From assembly GCA_902493275.1 (NCBI GenBank), contig CABUOQ010000001.1, positions 1 to 64,000 on the forward strand: DNA of 64,000 nt, read 5' to 3'. Positions 26,473-36,554 of this stretch are shown here, one piece after another. Source of the DNA: an uncultured Bacillota bacterium (GTDB lineage: Bacteria; Bacillota_I; Bacilli_A; RFN20; CAG-449). Positions within the stretch are counted from its first letter, which is position 1, and each line of letters begins with the position of its first letter. Under the pieces are notes generated by a model. That model was not told the DNA's origin. It did not search any database and worked only from the letters and a program-made list of their open reading frames with translations. The position numbers and the translations under genes are program-made.

Positions 26473-28035
26473 CTATTCACAAAGCAATTTTTCAATTTTA
26501 AAAGATATATTTTTTCCCTTTTTAAAATCATCTTTGCTCATTGTACCAAGAGCGATATATTGCTGGTTATCTTCCAAATCTTTAGCCAAATTAAAGCCGA
26601 TAAAACTAGCAAAATCGTTAATTCTACCACGAATATGTTGTTTATCTGAACCAATCTTATAGATATGTTCACTAGATAATTTATAGCCAAAACGAGGCTC
26701 TTTGAACTCGATACCATATGGTGATAAACTTTTAATAAACATATAATTTTCAAAAGTAAAATCAGTATACTCAATTAAAAGATAATCTTCGACTTTATCG
26801 ACAATCTCTTTATCAGAAGCATAATTTAATAGGGCTTTTTCAAACATCAAATATTGTTCTTCATTAAGTGATAATCCAGCAGCTTCTTCATGGCCTCCAT
26901 AAACTAAAAGATAGTTAGATAACTCTTTTAAGGTCATTGATAGATCTAATCCTTTTAAAGAACGCGCGGAACCTTTAATAGTTCCCTCTTTTGTTTTTGT
27001 AAATACAAAGGCTGGTTTATGGTATTGATTAACTATTTTCGCTGCAACAAGTCCAATTACTCCCTCGCTTATTTCATCGTTACGATAAATAATCACTTTT
27101 TCAGACTGATATTTGTTAATATCGATATTATTTTGTGCTTGTGATAATAAGTCTTTACGCTGGTGATTGATTAAATTTATTTCACGAGCGATATTATTAA
27201 TTTCTTTTTTATCAGTTGACACTAAAAATCTAACCATATCATTAACACTTAAATCTTCTTTAATGCGTCCAAATGCATTAATTTTTGGACAGATCACAAA
27301 CCCTAGTGTCTGCTCGTCGATAAAATTATCATCGTCGCGTAAAAGATTAAATGGATATTCTGGATGATTATTGATGACTTTTAAGGCTAATTTTAATAAC
27401 TCGCGATTAGCATCTTTAATTGGCATCATATCAGAAACCGTTGCTAAAGCTGCTAAAGATAATAAATAATCGTCGATTCGATTTAAAACTTTGCATGAGA
27501 TCATGAAAGCAATATAAGCGCCACATTGTCGTAAATTCATATGCGCTTTTTTTAAATCAGGATGAATGATTATATCAACTTTAGGCAATTCATTAATAAT
27601 TTCATGATGGTCCGTTAAAATTACATCAACTTTATTTTCAATTAAATAATTTATTGCTTCTATGGCGCTGACACCATTATCAACCGTAATGACTAAATCA
27701 TAGCCTTTATCAACTATTTGTCGGCTGCGATTTATGTTAATTCCATAGCCATCAATATATCTTGAGGGGATATAATATCCAACTTTCTTATTTAAATATT
27801 GGAACATTTTTACTAAAATTGAGGTTGCAGAAATACCATCGCAATCATAATCGCCATATATCATCACTTTTTCATTGTTTTCAATGGCTTTAAGAATTCT
27901 CGTAGCGCATCTATCAATATTGATAAAATTATCCGGTGATTCAATATCCTCATACGATGATTCTTTTATATATAGAGGAAATTCATCCTCTTTAATATGT
28001 AAATATTTCAGTAATCTTTCTTGAAAAGTATTCAT
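26473..28035 (-). CDS. recJ: Single-stranded-DNA-specific exonuclease RecJ
   Basis: 5'-3' exonuclease of recombination and mismatch repair. The 520-residue product has the DHH motifs VMIYGDYDCDGISA, ILTDHHE, and the DHHA1 GGHEEAAGLSL loop. It is shorter than the 780-residue Bacillus protein, lacking the extra C-terminal domain, as in many reduced Bacilli. It lies after secDF, separated by a terminator. Confidence 0.95.
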   Translation of the reverse strand: MNTFQERLLKYLHIKEDEFPLYIKESSYEDIESPDNFINIDRCATRILKAIENNEKVMIYGDYDCDGISATSILVKMFQYLNKKVGYYIPSRYIDGYGININRSRQIVDKGYDLVITVDNGVSAIEAINYLIENKVDVILTDHHEIINELPKVDIIIHPDLKKAHMNLRQCGAYIAFMISCKVLNRIDDYLLSLAALATVSDMMPIKDANRELLKLALKVINNHPEYPFNLLRDDDNFIDEQTLGFVICPKINAFGRIKEDLSVNDMVRFLVSTDKKEINNIAREINLINHQRKDLLSQAQNNIDINKYQSEKVIIYRNDEISEGVIGLVAAKIVNQYHKPAFVFTKTKEGTIKGSARSLKGLDLSMTLKELSNYLLVYGGHEEAAGLSLNEEQYLMFEKALLNYASDKEIVDKVEDYLLIEYTDFTFENYMFIKSLSPYGIEFKEPRFGYKLSSEHIYKIGSDKQHIRGRINDFASFIGFNLAKDLEDNQQYIALGTMSKDDFKKGKNISFKIEKLLCE

Positions 28036-28043
28036 AATTCTCC

Positions 28044-28070
28044 TAAAAAAAGTCGCACAAATGTGCGACT
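28044..28070 (-). terminator. Intrinsic terminator after secDF
   Basis: The minus strand reads AGTCGCACA, a two-base loop, then TGTGCGACT followed by seven T. This is a perfect stem placed between secDF and recJ. Confidence 0.85.
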
Positions 28071-28075
28071 AAATA

Positions 28076-30649
28076 TTAATCATTAATTCCAGGAATGATA
28101 ATTTCCTCAGGTTCAGCACCTTTATTACGATTTGCCTTTGCAAGTTTTTCACGCTTTGCTTGTCGCATTTGTGCTCTCTTAGATTTAATTTTCTTAAACT
28201 TGAAGGTGCGTTCTATCCATAAATGAAGTGGAATAACTGCGAATATTGCCAAAGCACAACCAATCAAAATTGTAATTATAGTTGCCGCATAAATTGGTGC
28301 CATGTTCATAAATACTAACGAACAAACAGCTAATATGCCTACAAAGGTAATTGCTAGAGCAACCATTTGTTTTATGCTTGATTTTAAAGATGCAAGAGCA
28401 ATCTGTTCACGTTGATCGTATGTGGTAACTTTAACTTTTGATTCATTCTTTAATTGACTGATTCTATTTCCAAGTGGGATTAATAAAATTGTCATAAATA
28501 ATAATCCAGCGACTACACCAATTCCAACATATTGAGAAACTGGTATACGTGTTAAAGATAAAATTCCAAAGGCGACAAATCCACTTACGGCAGTATTTAC
28601 AAATGCTGATATAGCATATGAATAACGATATCTAATAAAGAAATAGACTAATGCGATACCTAATCCAACAGCTGCTAAGACTAAAGTATTGTTAAAGTCA
28701 TTAGTTACAACTGAAGAATAAACATTATAGTTATGAACGAATACAGTGTTGTATTCAATATCTTCGCCAGTAACTGAATATACAAGTTTTTCTAATGAAT
28801 CGAATTCAATATCATCTAAGCTACGATTTAAATCAGCGTAGAAGTATAAATAATTCTTCTTTTCAGCATCATATGGGTTTGTTTGATCGGAGACAGTCCA
28901 AGCATTAACAACATCGATGTTTTCACCTAAATTCTCGATATAAACAACGAAGTTATCTTTAGCACTTTTATCTTCTGCACAAACATAATTATCTGGATAT
29001 GTTCCGTTATATTTTGAAGTGAATAAGAATTGATCAGTAGTTCTAACTTCAACTCTGGCATATGGTTCTCTATTTGTAAAGTTAAATACGCTAGAGACGC
29101 TACCAAAGATTGCTAAAGCCCCGGTAGAAATTACAATGGCGATCAAAGAAGTGATAAATGTTTTTTTGCCATGTTTTTTAACATCGATCTTTTCAAGTTT
29201 AGAAACAGGTAATTCACATTCAGCATTTCCATCTAAATCTTCGACATATTTTTTATTGATTCTAAATAAATTAAGCTTATTAGAAATATTTGAATTTAAT
29301 AAGAAATTATTTAACACTTTTCCAAGTAAGAATACAAATATAATAGTGAATATTGATGAGAATATAAAGAACAATGAGAATGATTGAACACTTGTTCCAG
29401 AGATTATCGCTAGGACAATTCCAACTACGAATAGCATAATTGTTGAATCAACAGCAGTTGAAACAGCTTTTCTAAACCCTTCATTTGATGATTTGCCAAG
29501 CGCACGGCCTTTATAAGCTTCTTCTCTAGTTCTTGTATAATATAGACACAGGATATTGCTTGCAACACCTAATCCAACAATGAGCGATAAGATCATAACT
29601 GGGCTTACTTGAATATTGAAGAAATTGAGAATAATTAAATCAAATAAAACTGTTAATCCCATTCCTACACATCCAGAAATTGCCATTAATCCATAGCAGA
29701 CTAGTAAATATATGAATGTTACTAATAAAGCGATAGAAGCGCAAATAATCATTAATGTTGTTGCACTATCACCATAATCAGCGCTTATTGAACGACGATA
29801 TACTTCGGTTATCTCGCAATCAAGAAGATTAGAATTAAATAATCTTTCAAATGATTTTGCTGATTGAGCATTAAATTTAGCGGATGATGCAGCGCTTGAA
29901 GCATAACCATATACGCCGAATTGTAAATAATATTTATTATCTTCTTCATAGAATTTTGTATTAGCATCTTTGTTTGCTGTTTCTTCTTCAGAAGTAGCTT
30001 CAGAAAAATCTAAAACGGCTAATACTTTTCCTTGAGCTTGAGTATTTGTTAATTTGGAGTTATCCGAGATGAAATCGTTATCTGTTAAATTTTCAAAGTC
30101 AACATCATCTGGTTTTCCTTGCCATAAAACTACTAAACCATTCTTTTCATCTTCATTTTTAGCGTTATCTATAACTTGTTGGAGTTCGCTGCTTGCCTCG
30201 ATTTTTACAAATGCACTTGAATTATCATCAAAATCATAAACTGCAGTATGACGTTTAATTAATTCAGTTCCATCACCAATAGTAAAACCATTTGTTGTAA
30301 ATAGTGAAAACTCACCACTTGCCATAGTTGATCTAAGAATATTATCAATGTTTGACGCATTTCTTGATCCTAAAGATATCTTTACTCCATAAGCATGATT
30401 TGGATTATCTTCTACTCTTTCGATTTGATAACTTGTCGCTCCTGCTTCTTCAAGACGTAAGCCGAATTCATCGACAATACTTTCAAGATTCATCTCCCCA
30501 CCACTATTATCGGTGATGTGATATAGAACTTCTGTTCCGTTATCAAATTCCTTTGACCAGTTAATACTTTCTACTTTCCCTTGAATACTAAAAGTAAAAA
30601 GTCCGATCATTGATAAAGCTAATACTATATAAGCAATTAACCGACGCAT
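28076..30649 (-). CDS. secDF: Protein translocase subunit SecDF (fused)
   Basis: Proton-driven accessory of the Sec translocon. 857 residues with SecD and SecF halves fused, each with one membrane segment, a large outer loop and five further segments. The SecD half has LGSRNASNIDNILR and a VSPVMILSLIVGLGVASNIL segment; the SecF half contains VPVSQYVGIG-like transmembrane motifs. The C-terminus is basic. The conserved D1-D5 motifs are weaker than in Bacillus, but the topology and the neighbours recJ and spoVB support the call. GGAGG precedes the ATG. Confidence 0.88.
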   Translation of the reverse strand: MRRLIAYIVLALSMIGLFTFSIQGKVESINWSKEFDNGTEVLYHITDNSGGEMNLESIVDEFGLRLEEAGATSYQIERVEDNPNHAYGVKISLGSRNASNIDNILRSTMASGEFSLFTTNGFTIGDGTELIKRHTAVYDFDDNSSAFVKIEASSELQQVIDNAKNEDEKNGLVVLWQGKPDDVDFENLTDNDFISDNSKLTNTQAQGKVLAVLDFSEATSEEETANKDANTKFYEEDNKYYLQFGVYGYASSAASSAKFNAQSAKSFERLFNSNLLDCEITEVYRRSISADYGDSATTLMIICASIALLVTFIYLLVCYGLMAISGCVGMGLTVLFDLIILNFFNIQVSPVMILSLIVGLGVASNILCLYYTRTREEAYKGRALGKSSNEGFRKAVSTAVDSTIMLFVVGIVLAIISGTSVQSFSLFFIFSSIFTIIFVFLLGKVLNNFLLNSNISNKLNLFRINKKYVEDLDGNAECELPVSKLEKIDVKKHGKKTFITSLIAIVISTGALAIFGSVSSVFNFTNREPYARVEVRTTDQFLFTSKYNGTYPDNYVCAEDKSAKDNFVVYIENLGENIDVVNAWTVSDQTNPYDAEKKNYLYFYADLNRSLDDIEFDSLEKLVYSVTGEDIEYNTVFVHNYNVYSSVVTNDFNNTLVLAAVGLGIALVYFFIRYRYSYAISAFVNTAVSGFVAFGILSLTRIPVSQYVGIGVVAGLLFMTILLIPLGNRISQLKNESKVKVTTYDQREQIALASLKSSIKQMVALAITFVGILAVCSLVFMNMAPIYAATIITILIGCALAIFAVIPLHLWIERTFKFKKIKSKRAQMRQAKREKLAKANRNKGAEPEEIIIPGIND

Positions 30650-30801
30650 ATTTTTTCCTCCATAGTTCTAAAATTTAAGAAATAATATTAAATTTTAATG
30701 TATATCCTATTGATATCTATTTATATAAATATAAATAAATACACAATTGCTTTTTTAATATACAACGAAAAAAACTCTTTTTCAATATTAAGGGAGATAA
30801 A
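30650..30801. promoter_or_regulatory. Divergent intergenic region, secDF / spoVB
   Basis: About 150 AT-rich bases separate the two start codons and must hold both promoters. AGGGAGATAAA lies before spoVB and GGAGGAAAAAAT before secDF. No single -35/-10 pair stands out. Confidence 0.5.
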
Positions 30802-32127
30802 ATGAATAAAAATTCGTCAATACACAGTTTAATTTATTTAATGATTATCGGAATGCTGACAAAAGTAATCTCAATGTCAAGCCGCGTAATTATGTCAAGA
30901 GACTTAGGACTTAATGCCGTAAGTATTAATTCTTTAGTAAATCCATTATTTGTCTTTGGAATTACAATCGCGAGTTTTTCCTTGCCAACAACAATTGCTA
31001 CTTTAATTTCTAAAAATCCTCAGAAAGCCAAAAAAGTATTTTTTTCTTCAATGTTAATAACTTTAGCGTTTAATATTTTAATCATCGGATTAATCATGAT
31101 TTTCGGTAAATACATCGCAAATAATCTTCTGCATAATAGTGACACTTATCCATCTTTAAGACTACTTACAATAGTAATTCCTTTAACATCGATATCAAGT
31201 ATAATTAAAGGATATTTTATCGGAAAAAAAGAAGTTAAACTCACATCGACTTCTTCTTTAGTTGAGGAATGCTCTAGACTTTTAAGTTGCATCTTTCTAG
31301 TTAATATTTTTCTTTCACAAGATGATTCAATAAAATCGACATTTTTTATTGTTTGCATGATTATCGGTGAAATAGTTCAAACATCTTATTTAATTTTAAC
31401 TTCAGGTAAAAAATACATTTCTAAGATCAAAAAAATAAAAGGAATATTAAACATCGAAAATTATGAATTCAGCGAAGTGTTAAAATTATCTTTTCCTATG
31501 ACTTTATCGCGTCTACTAACCTCATTTACTTATATGTTAGAGCCCATAATTATTACTAGTTTACTATTGAAATATGGACATACCAGTGAAGAAATTACCT
31601 TAAACTATGGGATTATTTCTTCTTATGTCATGCCTTTATTACTTTTACCAGGATTCTTTTCTTTAGCGATAAGCAATTATTTACTGCCTAATCTATCATC
31701 ATATATCGGTAAGTCACAAATTGATAAAGGAAAACATCTATTTAATCAAGCATTAATTATCACCTCAATTATTGGAATTATCATCTCAATTTTATTTTTC
31801 TTTTTTGGTGGTAATCTTTTAAAGATTATATATCACGTCAATTTCGGCGATAGAGAAATTCGACTTCTAGCTTTTCCATTTTTTATCTATTATCTTGAAA
31901 CACCTGTCAATATGACAATGCACGCTTTATCATTATCTAAACAAGCATTTGCTTCTTCATTTTGCGCATCGTTAATTAGAGTTATTTTACTCATTATTTT
32001 CGCAGAACCTTTTGGTGTGTTTGCCGTATGTATCGCCACTCTTTGTTCTTGCTATTTAGATGTCATCAGTAATTTATATTTAATTAGAAAGTTTTTCAAA
32101 GGGCACAATAAAAAGTCCATCGACTAA
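30802..32127 (+). CDS. spoVB: Stage V sporulation protein B / MurJ-like flippase
   Basis: Polytopic MOP-superfamily transporter, in Bacillus needed for spore cortex and thought to flip lipid-linked precursors. The 441-residue protein has about 12-14 hydrophobic segments and begins with the SpoVB-type SSIHSLIYLMIIGMLTKVISMSSRVIMSR. It is shorter than the 518-residue Bacillus protein. Its 3' end overlaps the convergent YetF-like gene by 48 bases. Position near secDF, ruvAB and obg repeats the Bacillus neighbourhood. Confidence 0.88.
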   Translation: MNKNSSIHSLIYLMIIGMLTKVISMSSRVIMSRDLGLNAVSINSLVNPLFVFGITIASFSLPTTIATLISKNPQKAKKVFFSSMLITLAFNILIIGLIMIFGKYIANNLLHNSDTYPSLRLLTIVIPLTSISSIIKGYFIGKKEVKLTSTSSLVEECSRLLSCIFLVNIFLSQDDSIKSTFFIVCMIIGEIVQTSYLILTSGKKYISKIKKIKGILNIENYEFSEVLKLSFPMTLSRLLTSFTYMLEPIIITSLLLKYGHTSEEITLNYGIISSYVMPLLLLPGFFSLAISNYLLPNLSSYIGKSQIDKGKHLFNQALIITSIIGIIISILFFFFGGNLLKIIYHVNFGDREIRLLAFPFFIYYLETPVNMTMHALSLSKQAFASSFCASLIRVILLIIFAEPFGVFAVCIATLCSCYLDVISNLYLIRKFFKGHNKKSID

Positions 32128-32736
32128 TAATTGGGCAAAAAATATCTCTTCGATTTTATGATAGCCTAATTTTGATATCGCACTTAAAATAAAGTTCTCA
32201 TCTTTGTTAATCATCTTTAATCCTTCTTCATTGATTTTTCCATCGATAATTAATGGTTCTGGATATTCGATTAATAAGTCTTTTTTCTTGATAATATTTA
32301 GATTACCATTTCCTTCTAGAATTGCATATTCAACCTCAATTGGTGATTGAATATCTTTATTTCTGAGTTGTAACATCAAATCATGAATATTGTAACGATT
32401 CTTTTTCATCGCTTTGTAATCAATTTCACCTTTGAATATTATATATTGAATCTTTCCTTCTAAAAACCTCCTAACTTTAGGTATTTTTAATGATAAAAGA
32501 GCTGATAGAATTTCGAGCACAACAATTACAATAACTGGTATGACAAAATGTAAAATTGAAGAATTAGGGTCGTTTAAAGCAAGTGAAAATAATTCGGACA
32601 TAATTAGAAAAATAACCACATCAAAAATCGATACTTGTGATAATTCTCGTTTGCCCATAATTTTTAAGATGATTAATAAAAATACATATGCGAATATCGT
32701 TTTTAAAATTAAAATAAAAATTTCATTAAAATTCAT
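32080..32736 (-). CDS. DUF421/YetF-family membrane protein (YrbG-like)
   Basis: 218 residues: three N-terminal membrane segments (residues 5-80, with IMGKRELSQVSIFDVVIFLIMS, the DUF421 signature) followed by a soluble YetF domain (GKIQYIIFKGEIDYKAMKKN, DLMLQLR). Function is not established. In B. subtilis yrbG also lies next to spoVB. The last 48 bases overlap spoVB in antisense. Confidence 0.88.
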   Translation of the reverse strand: MNFNEIFILILKTIFAYVFLLIILKIMGKRELSQVSIFDVVIFLIMSELFSLALNDPNSSILHFVIPVIVIVVLEILSALLSLKIPKVRRFLEGKIQYIIFKGEIDYKAMKKNRYNIHDLMLQLRNKDIQSPIEVEYAILEGNGNLNIIKKKDLLIEYPEPLIIDGKINEEGLKMINKDENFILSAISKLGYHKIEEIFFAQLLVDGLFIVPFEKLSN

Positions 32737-32789
32737 AATTTATCTTCTATATTTCCATTTCTGTAAATATATTTTCTTAGGTGATCATA

Positions 32790-33161
32790 ATGAAAAAATA
32801 TTTACTTAACTTTAGTATGTCCTTTTTTTGCAGTTTAATCGTCGGAATTATTGTCTGTCTAGTTTTAGCAATTTTAAAAAGCAATAATTCTTTAGATGAT
32901 AATGCTTCAAATATTTGTTTAACCGTGTTAACAATTTTGCTCTTTTTTATCTTTGGATTTATCTTTTCTTTTGCCCAGAAAAAAAGAGGCATTATCAATG
33001 GTCTCTTTCTATCGGCAATATATTTAATTATTTATTTTATTTTAAATGCACTTAACATATATCAATCGCCTTTATATATAACTATATCTCGAATAGCCTC
33101 AATCATGTTAGGTTCACTATTTGGAGTTAATTTAGCTTCTAAAGGTGATCGAACAAATTAA
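32790..33161 (+). CDS. Small four-TM membrane protein (YrzE/TIGR04086-like)
   Basis: 123 residues with four hydrophobic segments, matching the layout of the YrzE family that lies near spoVB and yrbG in Bacillus. Function unknown. I chose the ATG at 32790, because AGGTGA sits 5 bases upstream; a GTG three codons earlier is part of that site. Its 3' end overlaps the convergent ruvB by 23 bases. Confidence 0.7.
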   Translation: MKKYLLNFSMSFFCSLIVGIIVCLVLAILKSNNSLDDNASNICLTVLTILLFFIFGFIFSFAQKKRGIINGLFLSAIYLIIYFILNALNIYQSPLYITISRIASIMLGSLFGVNLASKGDRTN

Positions 33162-34140
33162 CTTTTAAATGCTCGTATGCTTTTGGTGTCGCTACTCTTC
33201 CACGTGGAGATTTATTAATTAAGCCTAATTTTAAAAGATAAGGCTCATAAACTTCTTCTAGATTTCGTACTTCTTCACCAATTGTTGAAGCAAGCGTTTC
33301 TAATCCAACTGGACCACCATTATATCTTTTTATTAGTGCGTTCAAATAACGGATATCGATTTCATCCAAACCTAAACCATCAATTTTTAATTTATTTAAG
33401 GCTGAAACTGTGAGGTTCTTATCAATAGAATTTAAATTCTCATAACTGGCAAAGTCACGAACACGACGATATATTCTATTAGCAATTCTCGGTGTACCGC
33501 GTGAGCGAATCGCAATTTCATTTGCGGATTCATCATCGATAGGTAAGTTAAAAACTCGAGAAGTTCGTTTAACAATTCGCTTTAATTCATCAATCGTATA
33601 ATAATTTAAGCGATTTACAATTCCAAAACGATCTCTTAATGGTGAAGAAAGATCGCCAGGTTTTGTTGTTGCACCTACTAATGTGAATGGTTGAAGACGA
33701 ATGGTAATATTACGAGCATCTTCATCATGACCAGATAAAAATGTTAGACGATAATCCTCCATCGCTTCATAAAGAATTTCTTCTACAACTCGTGGAAGAC
33801 GATGAATCTCATCTATAAATAAGATATCACCTTCACCTAAAGTAGATAAAATAGCTGCTAAATCACCAGGTTTTTCAATGGAAGGACCATTTACTAGACG
33901 GATGTGTGTTCCCATTTCGTTAGCAATTACATATGCCAATGTCGTTTTACCAAGTCCAGGTGGACCATATAATAGAATATGATCTAATGGTTCGTCACGA
34001 TTTTTAGCCGCATGAATAAAAACGCGTAAATTATCTTTAAAATCCTCTTGACCAACATATTCTTCTAAAAATAATGGTCGTAAAGATACATCTACAGTCT
34101 CTTCATTTGTCTCTAATTTTGGGGTTAGTAAATTATCCAT
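33139..34140 (-). CDS. ruvB: Holliday junction branch migration ATPase RuvB
   Basis: Canonical RuvB of 333 residues: [18 protein letters not shown], Walker [10 protein letters not shown], Walker [10 protein letters not shown], the beta-hairpin region [13 protein letters not shown] with the arginine finger after it (LRDRFG), and a C-terminal winged helix with [16 protein letters not shown] is 8 bases before the ATG at 34140; an ATG two codons earlier overlaps the ruvA stop. This intact copy shows that the RuvB-like protein at 22960 is a paralogue. Confidence 0.97.
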   Translation of the reverse strand: MDNLLTPKLETNEETVDVSLRPLFLEEYVGQEDFKDNLRVFIHAAKNRDEPLDHILLYGPPGLGKTTLAYVIANEMGTHIRLVNGPSIEKPGDLAAILSTLGEGDILFIDEIHRLPRVVEEILYEAMEDYRLTFLSGHDEDARNITIRLQPFTLVGATTKPGDLSSPLRDRFGIVNRLNYYTIDELKRIVKRTSRVFNLPIDDESANEIAIRSRGTPRIANRIYRRVRDFASYENLNSIDKNLTVSALNKLKIDGLGLDEIDIRYLNALIKRYNGGPVGLETLASTIGEEVRNLEEVYEPYLLKLGLINKSPRGRVATPKAYEHLKVNLFDHL

Positions 34141-34142
34141 AA

Positions 34143-34721
34143 TCATTTTCCTATTCTCTTTAATGCTTCATTAACAATCTCTGAAGCAGATAATACTGAT
34201 GGAATCTTTTTTAAAACATCGTTAATTTCTGCGGATTTAAAGCCAAGATTTTTCAAGACATTTTTCGCATCTTCTTGCTCCTTATTTAAGGTGATGTCAT
34301 CTGGTGCAGTCACACTTGTTAGCACCTCATTTTTAAGTGATCCATTTAAATCTAAAATAATTTGTGCAGCAGCTTTAGGACCAATGCCAGGCAATTTTTT
34401 TAAAGCCTTGACATTACCTTGCATAATCATTTTTACAAATTCATCAATTGTTGTTCCCTTTAAAGCATTAACAGCTGTTTTAGGACCAATTCCCTTAACC
34501 GATATTAATTTAGTAAATATTTCCTTGCTTTTTAAATCTTTAAAGCCCACAAATAATTCATCATCATCTCTAACGATGTGCAAAGTATAAACCATGCATT
34601 CTTCGCCAACATGAAAATCGTTACGCGAAATAATTAAAAATTCGTAACCGACATCATGAACATCGATTACCGCTATATCTTCTTTAACTTCAACTATTTT
34701 TCCTTTTAAATAATAATACAT
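34143..34721 (-). CDS. ruvA: Holliday junction DNA helicase subunit RuvA
   Basis: 192 residues: N-terminal OB fold, tandem helix-hairpin-helix motifs ([16 protein letters not shown] and [17 protein letters not shown]), and a C-terminal domain that binds RuvB. Its ATG directly follows the stop of a possible 30-residue frame; no clear ribosome binding site is present, so coupling is possible. Confidence 0.96.
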   Translation of the reverse strand: MYYYLKGKIVEVKEDIAVIDVHDVGYEFLIISRNDFHVGEECMVYTLHIVRDDDELFVGFKDLKSKEIFTKLISVKGIGPKTAVNALKGTTIDEFVKMIMQGNVKALKKLPGIGPKAAAQIILDLNGSLKNEVLTSVTAPDDITLNKEQEDAKNVLKNLGFKSAEINDVLKKIPSVLSASEIVNEALKRIGK

Positions 34722-34814
34722 TTAACTAATTATCAAGAAAATCACATATAAGACAATAACTATTACCAAGATAACAAGCATTGTTTTAAAGGTTAGATTT
34801 TCGCTTTCTTTCAT
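34722..34814 (-). CDS. Possible 30-residue single-TM microprotein before ruvA
   Basis: An ATG at 34812-34814 opens 30 codons ending in TAA directly before the ruvA ATG. The product has a polar start (MKESENLTFKT) and one hydrophobic helix ending in IIS. No Shine-Dalgarno is seen, but TATAAT lies 6 bases before the ATG, so a leaderless transcript is possible. It may also be chance. Confidence 0.35.
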   Translation of the reverse strand: MKESENLTFKTMLVILVIVIVLYVIFLIIS

Positions 34815-34878
34815 AGAATTATTATAAATAATTTATTCGATATTTACTATAAATTTATTTATAGAGTTTGTTTTTTAT

Positions 34879-34912
34879 AAAAAAACAGCTTCTAAATTTT
34901 AGAAACTGCTTA
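34879..34912 (-). terminator. Intrinsic terminator after obg
   Basis: The minus strand reads AGCAGTTTCTAAA then TTTAGAAGCTGTT followed by a T-run, a 12-13 base stem with one G-T pair. Confidence 0.8.
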
Positions 34913-34916
34913 ATTA

Positions 34917-36194
34917 TTAATTGAAATATTCAAATTCAAAATCACACAATGTGACGATGTCACCATCATCAAGATTCATTTCATGTAAGGTATCATCAAC
35001 ACCTAAATTTTTCAAAATTGAGATTAATTTAGAGATACCTTCATCGGTTGAAGTATTTACTAAGGAGTAAGTTCTTTCAATTCTTTCTCCTTGAATGCGA
35101 TAGGCATGAGGTCCAGTTTTAACAATTTCGTAATCCTTTTTAGCGTCCAACTTCGCGTTGTAAATCTTGATTTCTTCTTGTTTATCCTCATATAAAGGAA
35201 ATGCAGGAGCATTTAATAACAATTCATAAGTATAATTTAATAATTCATTGACATTTTCATGCAAAATGCCCGAAATTAAAAATACATGATAGTTGTCTTT
35301 TTCTAAAATAGCTTTTATCTTTTCAGCTTTTTTTCGACTTTCCTCATCTTCTACTTTATTGATAACGACAACCATTGGTCGTTTGATAAGATTAAAGCCA
35401 TAATTTTTAAGTTCATCATTAACTATTTTAAAATCTTGATATGGATCTTCATGCTCAATATCAAGAACATGAATTAAAACTTTACATCGTTCAATATGGC
35501 GTAAAAATTGTAATCCTAAACCTTTACCTTCAGATGCACCTTTAATTAATCCGGGTAAATCCGCCATCACAAATGAACGTTGTTCATCAAGACTAATAAC
35601 TCCTAAATTAGGAACAATAGTTGTAAAAGGATAATCGGCTATCTCTGGCTTTGCAGCTGAAACCACACTTAATAATGTTGATTTACCAACACTTGGAAAT
35701 CCTACTAGACCGACATCGGCAAGTAATTTTAATTCTAAAGTTAAAACTTTTTCTAAACCAGGCAAACCATTTTCTGCTACACGTGGACAACGATTACGTG
35801 ACGAAGCAAAGCAAGCATTTCCACGACCGCCACGACCGCCTTTTACGCATAGATAGGTTTGACCTTCTTTTGACATATCACAAAGAAAAGTATGACTTGG
35901 CTCTTCAAATATCACTGTTCCAACAGGAACATCAAGATAAATGTCTTCAGCAGCAGCGCCATACATTTTTTTAGCCATGCCCTTTTCTCCATCTTTAGCG
36001 ACAACTTTACGCGCATGGCGATAGTTGATTAAAGTCGAAGAAGCAGAGGAAACTCTAAAATATATCGAACCACCACGACCGCCATTTCCTCCTGAAGGTC
36101 CACCACGTTCAACAAACTTCTCATGATGAAAAGCAATGGCGCCATCACCACCTTTACCAGATTTGACTGTTAATTTTGCTTTATCGATAAACAT
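34917..36194 (-). CDS. obg: Essential GTPase Obg/CgtA
   Basis: Ribosome-associated GTPase linked to 50S assembly, stress and, in Bacillus, sporulation onset. The 425-residue protein has the glycine-rich Obg fold (GKGGDGAIAFHHEK, GPSGGNGGRGG), a G domain with GFPSVGKSTLL, DLPGLIKGASEGKGLG and NKVE, and the C-terminal OCT domain present in Firmicutes. I chose the ATG at 36192-36194 (MFIDKAKLTV), which has AGGAGG upstream; a longer frame would contain that site. In B. subtilis spo0B lies between rpmA and obg; it is absent here. Confidence 0.97.
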   Translation of the reverse strand: MFIDKAKLTVKSGKGGDGAIAFHHEKFVERGGPSGGNGGRGGSIYFRVSSASSTLINYRHARKVVAKDGEKGMAKKMYGAAAEDIYLDVPVGTVIFEEPSHTFLCDMSKEGQTYLCVKGGRGGRGNACFASSRNRCPRVAENGLPGLEKVLTLELKLLADVGLVGFPSVGKSTLLSVVSAAKPEIADYPFTTIVPNLGVISLDEQRSFVMADLPGLIKGASEGKGLGLQFLRHIERCKVLIHVLDIEHEDPYQDFKIVNDELKNYGFNLIKRPMVVVINKVEDEESRKKAEKIKAILEKDNYHVFLISGILHENVNELLNYTYELLLNAPAFPLYEDKQEEIKIYNAKLDAKKDYEIVKTGPHAYRIQGERIERTYSLVNTSTDEGISKLISILKNLGVDDTLHEMNLDDGDIVTLCDFEFEYFN

Positions 36195-36213
36195 AAGACT
36201 ACCTCCTATCTTT

Positions 36214-36238
36214 AAAAAAGCCACCGTTTAGGTGGCCA
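36214..36238 (-). terminator. Terminator/attenuator between rpmA and obg
   Basis: GCCACC, a TAAAC loop, GGTGGC and six T on the minus strand form a short GC-rich intrinsic terminator just upstream of the obg ribosome binding site. It could limit read-through from the ribosomal protein genes. Confidence 0.8.
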
Positions 36239-36247
36239 TATTAATTA

Positions 36248-36538
36248 TTATTTACTTTCAACTGGATAACATGATGCTTGTTTTCTGGTTTTGCCAACTC
36301 TTTCAAATTTAACAATTCCATCAACAGTTGTATAAATGGTATCATCTCCACCACGTCTACAATTTACACCAGGATATATTTTAGTACCACGTTGACGATA
36401 AATGATCGAACCTGCTGTAGCAAATTGACCATCGGATTTCTTAGTGCCTAATCTCTTTGATTCGGAATCACGGCCGTTCTTAGTAGAACTAACACCCTTT
36501 TTTGAAGCAAATAATTGAATATTTAATAAAAATCTCAT
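36248..36538 (-). CDS. rpmA: 50S ribosomal protein bL27 with cleavable N-terminus
   Basis: 96 residues, ribosomal protein at the peptidyl transferase centre. The N-terminus [16 protein letters not shown] carries the Firmicutes extension that is cut after the last Phe (residue 10) by the Prp protease, which is encoded next to it. GAGGTG precedes the ATG. Confidence 0.97.
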   Translation of the reverse strand: MRFLLNIQLFASKKGVSSTKNGRDSESKRLGTKKSDGQFATAGSIIYRQRGTKIYPGVNCRRGGDDTIYTTVDGIVKFERVGKTRKQASCYPVESK

Positions 36539-36554
36539 TTTTGCACCTCTTTCA

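Noticed and set aside
35651..35974. Plus-strand frame of 107 codons inside obg
   Set aside because: It mirrors the obg coding frame, has a His/Gln-rich low-quality composition, and no start signals.
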